Source: Gemmobacter sp964439015
Lineage (GTDB): Bacteria > Pseudomonadota > Alphaproteobacteria > Rhodobacterales > Rhodobacteraceae
DNA: 8,281 nt
Direction: 5' to 3'
Assembly: GCA_964439015.1 (NCBI GenBank)
Contig: CAYTMV010000083.1
Location: forward strand, 1-8,281
Shown: piece after piece, positions 5,201 to 8,281 of the stretch
Layout: every line of letters begins with the position of its first letter
Position numbering within the stretch: position 1 is the stretch's first letter
Position numbers and translations under genes: made by a program
The notes under the pieces: model-generated
Told to the model about the DNA's origin: nothing
The model's input: the letters and a program-made list of their open reading frames with translations, nothing else
Database searches by the model: none

Positions 5201-7066
5201 TCATTCCGCAACCCGGGCGGTGCCGGCGGCACCCTGCCCCAGCAACGGCAACTGCATCTCGAACTCGGCCCCCGGACCTTCCGGCGGCCCGAGGTTGCGG
5301 GCGGTCAGACGGCCGCCCAGATCGGTGACGATCCCGGTCGAGATCGCCAGCCCAAGACCAACGCCCTCGCCAGGCTTCTTGGTGGTATAGAAGGGCTCGA
5401 ACAGGTTGTCAGCGTCCATGATCCCGTGGCCGTTGTCACGCACCGTCAGCCGGGCCGCACCATTCAGCACCAGACCGATGCCGATCTGCGGCTGCGCCAC
5501 GTCCTTGGTGGCATCCAGTGCGTTGCGCAGCAGGTTGATGATGACCTGCTCAAGCCGGATGCGGTCGGCCATGACCATCACCGGCTGGCGCGGCAGGCTG
5601 CGGGTGATCCGCACCACGCGGGTTTTCAACTGCGGCTCCATCATCGACAGCGCCGAGGACACAGCGGTGCGCAGGTCCACAGGCTCGAACGCCTCGCCGC
5701 CCTTGCGGGCATAGGATTTCAGCTGGCGGGTGATCGCGCCCATGCGGTCGATCAAATCGTCGATGCGCTGAAAGCTGGACAAGGCCTCGGCAGGGCGGCG
5801 ACGCTCCAGCAGCAGGCGGGCGCCCGCCAGATAGGTCTTCATCGCGGCCAGCGGCTGGTTCAACTCGTGGCTGACGGCTGCCGACATCTCGCCCAAGGCC
5901 GCCAGTTTCGAGCTTTGCGCCAAGGTTCGCTCGGCTGCGGCAAGGTTTTGCTGGGCCTTCTCGCGTTCGGCAATCTCGCGTTGTAGACGGTTGGCCAGCG
6001 CCCGCAACTCGACGCTTTCGCGCCGGTAGCTGTCGGATTGTGACCAGGCCCGGCGGGTCAGGACATAGAAGGTCAGCGCCAGCAGGATCGCAAATCCCAT
6101 GATGACCAGGGCGAGAATGCCGTTCACCCGTTCGCGCACCGAATCATAGGCCGTGAAGGCCGTGATCCGCCAGCCGCGAAACGGCACCCGGGCCTCGGTC
6201 TTCAGCACCCGCTCGCCCGAGATATAGGCGTCCGCCGGCGTTTGCGCCCAGTAGGTCGCGTCGCGCAGCGCCCGGGCGATGGCCGAGGGCGCATCCCGCG
6301 CCGCCAGGGCCTGCTCGACCGGCAAGCCCCGCCAGCTGGGCTCGGTCGCCAGAACGACCGTGCCTTCGCTATCCGTGACCAGCACCGCATCCTGCAACCC
6401 GGTCCAGGCGCGCTCGTATTTCATCAGATCCACGCCGACGATGATGACGCCCAGCAACTGACCTTCCGCACGGATCGCGCGGGAATAGGTGAAATCAAAC
6501 CCACCCTGCGCCCGCCGTTCAGCGGTAAAGACGGTTTCGTTCTGGCGCTTGGCATTGACCACGGCCGGCTGGTTCTGGCGGTTTTCGCCCAGGAGATTGC
6601 GGTTGGTCGCCGCAACCAGACGGCCGGTGGCGTCCACCAACTGCAGCCCGGCCACGCCGATCTCGTCACGGACCTGCATCAGCCTTTGGGACGAGCGGGA
6701 ATAATTGCCATCCTGCAACGCCTGCAGCAGGTCGGGATCGGACGAGATCAGCAGCGGCACCACCGAGGTGCGCTGCAATTCGGACAGGAGATTGCCGGAA
6801 TAAAGCGCCAGCCGCAGCTCGGTGCGGGTGCGGGTGACCTCGGTGAAGCGGTCGCCCAACAGGCGGTTGGTGACCAGCACCACGCCCACGGCCAGCAGCA
6901 CCAACAGCACCACCGCCAGCTTGATGCCCCACCCCAGCCCCTTGCGCGGCGCGCGGGCCGGGGTCTGCGGCGGCAGCCCCTTCAGGCGCGGCGGCAGGCT
7001 GTCAGCCGCCGACGGCGGTCCTGAGGTGGAAGAGCCACCAGTCCGGGGATCTTGCAGATCGATCAT
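5201..7066 (-). CDS. dctB: DctB-type sensor histidine kinase
   Basis: A 621-residue inner-membrane kinase, probably sensing C4-dicarboxylates or related acids in the periplasm and phosphorylating the downstream DctD-type regulator. Order: a 45-residue Pro/Ser/Gly-rich cytoplasmic tail; transmembrane segment about 48-68; periplasmic double-Cache-like region about 70-315 (GLQLVDATGRLVAATN at 140-155, DFTYSRAI at 191-198); second transmembrane segment about 316-337; a coiled coil about 345-385; H-box with H400 (AAVSHELNQPLAAMK); N-box NLLRNALDA (511-519); G1 RDNGHGI (543-549); F-box EPFYTTKKPG; G2 GEGVGLGLA (567-574). All catalytic boxes are intact. Length matches DctB. The ATG at 7066 has no clear Shine-Dalgarno, but a TAA four codons upstream in frame excludes a longer start. 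Exact ligand unknown; no dctA or TRAP transporter gene is adjacent. Confidence 0.92.
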   Translation of the reverse strand: MIDLQDPRTGGSSTSGPPSAADSLPPRLKGLPPQTPARAPRKGLGWGIKLAVVLLVLLAVGVVLVTNRLLGDRFTEVTRTRTELRLALYSGNLLSELQRTSVVPLLISSDPDLLQALQDGNYSRSSQRLMQVRDEIGVAGLQLVDATGRLVAATNRNLLGENRQNQPAVVNAKRQNETVFTAERRAQGGFDFTYSRAIRAEGQLLGVIIVGVDLMKYERAWTGLQDAVLVTDSEGTVVLATEPSWRGLPVEQALAARDAPSAIARALRDATYWAQTPADAYISGERVLKTEARVPFRGWRITAFTAYDSVRERVNGILALVIMGFAILLALTFYVLTRRAWSQSDSYRRESVELRALANRLQREIAEREKAQQNLAAAERTLAQSSKLAALGEMSAAVSHELNQPLAAMKTYLAGARLLLERRRPAEALSSFQRIDDLIDRMGAITRQLKSYARKGGEAFEPVDLRTAVSSALSMMEPQLKTRVVRITRSLPRQPVMVMADRIRLEQVIINLLRNALDATKDVAQPQIGIGLVLNGAARLTVRDNGHGIMDADNLFEPFYTTKKPGEGVGLGLAISTGIVTDLGGRLTARNLGPPEGPGAEFEMQLPLLGQGAAGTARVAE

Positions 7067-7074
7067 GGGCGGAA

Positions 7075-7102
7075 CTTAAGGCCGCGGGCCTGCGGCCTCA
7101 AG
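7075..7102 (-). terminator. Hairpin between purQ and dctB, probable purQ terminator
   Basis: Arms 7075-7085 and 7092-7102 pair over 11 positions with one mismatch, around a 6-base loop; the core is GGCCGC/GCGGCC. It starts 9 bp after the purQ stop. On the minus strand it is followed by TTCC rather than a long T run, so it may be a weak terminator or an RNA-stabilising stem. It ends only 8 bp before the dctB start codon. Confidence 0.55.
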
Positions 7103-7111
7103 CGCGCGCGT

Positions 7112-7780
7112 TCAGACAAGCGCCATTTTGCCCATCAGGCTGGAAAACAGCGCCGCACCGTCACCGCCGCCCGACGCATCGCCCAGCGCCCGCTCGGGAT
7201 GCGGCATCAGCCCCAGAACGCGGCGGTTCTCTGACAGGATGCCGGCAATGTCGTTCATCGAGCCGTTGGGATTGGCGACATAGCGGAAGGCCACGCGGCC
7301 CTCGCCCTCCAGTCGGGCCAGTGTCTCGGCGTCAACCGTATAGTTGCCGTCGTGATGGGCGACCGGATAGCTGACGATCTGGCCCTTGGTATAACCGGCG
7401 GTAAAATCGCTGTCCGTGGTCTCGACCCGCAGCTCGACCGACTTGCACAAGAACTTCAGCCCGGCATTGCGCATCAGCGCACCCGGCAGAAGGTGCATCT
7501 CGGTCAGAACCTGAAAGCCGTTGCAGATGCCGATCACATGGCCGCCGCGGGCCGCATGGGCGCGCACGGCCGCGGCGATCGGCGATTGCGCAGCGATCGC
7601 CCCGCAGCGCAGGTAATCGCCAAAGGAAAACCCGCCCGGCACGCCGACAATATCCACGCCCGCGGGCAGCGCATCATCCTTGTGCCAGACGCGGACCACC
7701 TCGGCCCCCGCCTTTTCGAAGGCCACCGCCAGATCGCGGTCGCAGTTGGAACCTGGAAAAGTGACGACAGCCGCTTTCAT
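7112..7780 (-). CDS. purQ: Phosphoribosylformylglycinamidine synthase subunit PurQ
   Basis: Glutamine amidotransferase subunit of FGAM synthase (de novo purine synthesis, cytoplasm). It releases ammonia from glutamine for the PurL subunit to convert FGAR to FGAM with ATP. The 222 residues match the usual PurQ length. Features seen: start KAAVVTFPGSNCDRD; GGFSFGDYLRCGAIAA (49-64); nucleophile Cys86 in GICNGFQVL; catalytic pair His194/Glu196 in LMPHPERA. All class I amidotransferase residues are present. It starts 12 bp after purS, with a purine-rich AAGGGGG at the purS stop as ribosome site, so the two are co-transcribed and perhaps translationally linked. PurL is not in the window. Expression in a purCSQ operon is expected. 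Confidence 0.97.
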   Translation of the reverse strand: MKAAVVTFPGSNCDRDLAVAFEKAGAEVVRVWHKDDALPAGVDIVGVPGGFSFGDYLRCGAIAAQSPIAAAVRAHAARGGHVIGICNGFQVLTEMHLLPGALMRNAGLKFLCKSVELRVETTDSDFTAGYTKGQIVSYPVAHHDGNYTVDAETLARLEGEGRVAFRYVANPNGSMNDIAGILSENRRVLGLMPHPERALGDASGGGDGAALFSSLMGKMALV

Positions 7781-7792
7781 CGCCCCGCCCCC

Positions 7793-8032
7793 TTACACCA
7801 GCTCGATCGAGTATTTCTCGATCACGGTATTGGCCAGCAGCTTTTCGCACATCGCGGTAACCGCGGCGCGGGCTTTTTCGGCATCGGTCTCAGCCAGATC
7901 CAGCTCGATCACCTTGCCCTGACGCACGCCCTCGACGCCGTCAAAGCCCAGCGTGCCAAGGGCGCGCCGCACCGCCTCGCCCTGAACATCGAGAACCCCG
8001 GTTTTCAGCATGACGGTGACACGGGCTTTCAT
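7793..8032 (-). CDS. purS: Phosphoribosylformylglycinamidine synthase subunit PurS
   Basis: A 79-residue small subunit of the three-part (PurS-PurL-PurQ) FGAM synthase; it forms a dimer bridging PurL and PurQ and helps ammonia channelling. Recognised from the start KARVTVMLKTGVLDVQGEAV, the LGFDGVEGVRQGKVIEL segment and the end CEKLLANTVIEKYSIEL, all typical of PurS, and from its place directly before purQ. AGAGG six bases before the ATG at 8032 supports the start. It lies 10 bp downstream of the purC stop on the same strand. Confidence 0.95.
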   Translation of the reverse strand: MKARVTVMLKTGVLDVQGEAVRRALGTLGFDGVEGVRQGKVIELDLAETDAEKARAAVTAMCEKLLANTVIEKYSIELV

Positions 8033-8042
8033 GGCGGGCCTC

Positions 8043-8281
8043 TCAGTTGATGTGGGTCGGTTTGGGAGAATGGGTGACGCCGGCGGGCAACACGCCCAAC
8101 CGCCGCGCCAGTTCGGTATGCGGATCGGCCAGCGGGCCGGGCTCGCGCGGCATGCCTGGCGCCTCCGGGCCATCCAGCCCGCGCAGGTCCCACAGCCGGC
8201 AGGTGTCGGGGGTGATCTCGTCAGCCAGGATCAGGCGCATGAAATCGCCCTCCCAGATCCGGCCCACCTCGATCCGAAAAT
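8043..8281 (-). CDS. purC: SAICAR synthetase PurC, C-terminal end (cut by window edge)
   Basis: Only the last 78 residues are present. PurC joins CAIR and aspartate with ATP to give SAICAR. Recognised by RIEVGRIWEGDF (family F-K-LEFGR), LILADEITPDTCRLWD (family motif ADEISPDTCRLWD), TELARRLGVLP, the KPT-IN terminus, and the following purS and purQ. Oddity: between CRLWD and ELARRLG the segment has exactly the length I expect from relatives (26 residues) but lacks the usual KLDKD-x-FRRDLG, reading GPEAPGMPREPG instead. I found no alternative frame that restores the motif. This could be a divergent paralogue, a lineage-specific variant or an impaired enzyme; the N-terminal part is needed to decide. 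Confidence 0.8.
   Translation of the reverse strand, partial: FRIEVGRIWEGDFMRLILADEITPDTCRLWDLRGLDGPEAPGMPREPGPLADPHTELARRLGVLPAGVTHSPKPTHIN

Noticed and set aside
3682..5328. Long plus-strand open frame (548 codons) antisense to the DctD-type gene
   Set aside because: Same artefact of GC-rich coding DNA; the opposite strand encodes a clear receiver/AAA+/HTH protein.
8100..8200. Frameshift in purC
   Set aside because: Neither other minus-strand frame encodes the missing DKD-x-FRR motif, and the length between flanking motifs is normal.

Overview
The window is GC-rich, tightly packed bacterial chromosome. Protein similarities and gene order (an S1-inserted RNase E, purC-purS-purQ, dctB-dctD) point to an alphaproteobacterium, most likely of the Rhodobacterales/Paracoccus type. 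The genus cannot be fixed from the sequence alone. There is no tRNA, rRNA, CRISPR array, insertion sequence or phage gene.

Layout, left to right. (1) Positions 1-1371, minus strand: the first 457 codons of ribonuclease E (rne), cut off by the window edge just after the first catalytic Asp. (2) 1372-2008: a 637-bp gene-free stretch between rne and the divergent plus-strand genes. It holds a stem-loop-rich rne leader and two inverted repeats that could be operators. (3) 2009-2789, plus strand: three tandem genes for 76-residue proteins with signal peptides, family unknown. The second is an apparent hybrid left by a recent 275-bp duplication, and the array ends in a terminator-like hairpin at 2813-2836. 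(4) 2936-3865, plus strand: a LysR-family regulator, converging on and overlapping by 10 bp the 3' end of the next block. (5) 5201-7066 and 3856-5184, minus strand: a DctB-type sensor kinase and a DctD-type response regulator, 16 bp apart. (6) 7112-8281, minus strand: the end of purC, then purS and purQ, all in purine synthesis, separated from dctB by a hairpin.

How the genes fit together. PurS and PurQ are subunits of FGAM synthase, and PurC acts later in the same pathway. DctB/DctD should form a two-component pair for C4-dicarboxylates or similar acids, but no transporter gene is next to them. The DctD protein has lost the GAFTGA loop that touches sigma-54 and carries an altered Walker B, so it is unlikely to be a normal sigma-54 activator.

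Most notable points: the tandem secreted-protein array with a chimeric middle gene; the DctD protein without GAFTGA; a PurC C-terminus that keeps family length but lacks the usual DKD-x-FRR segment; and the structured rne leader.
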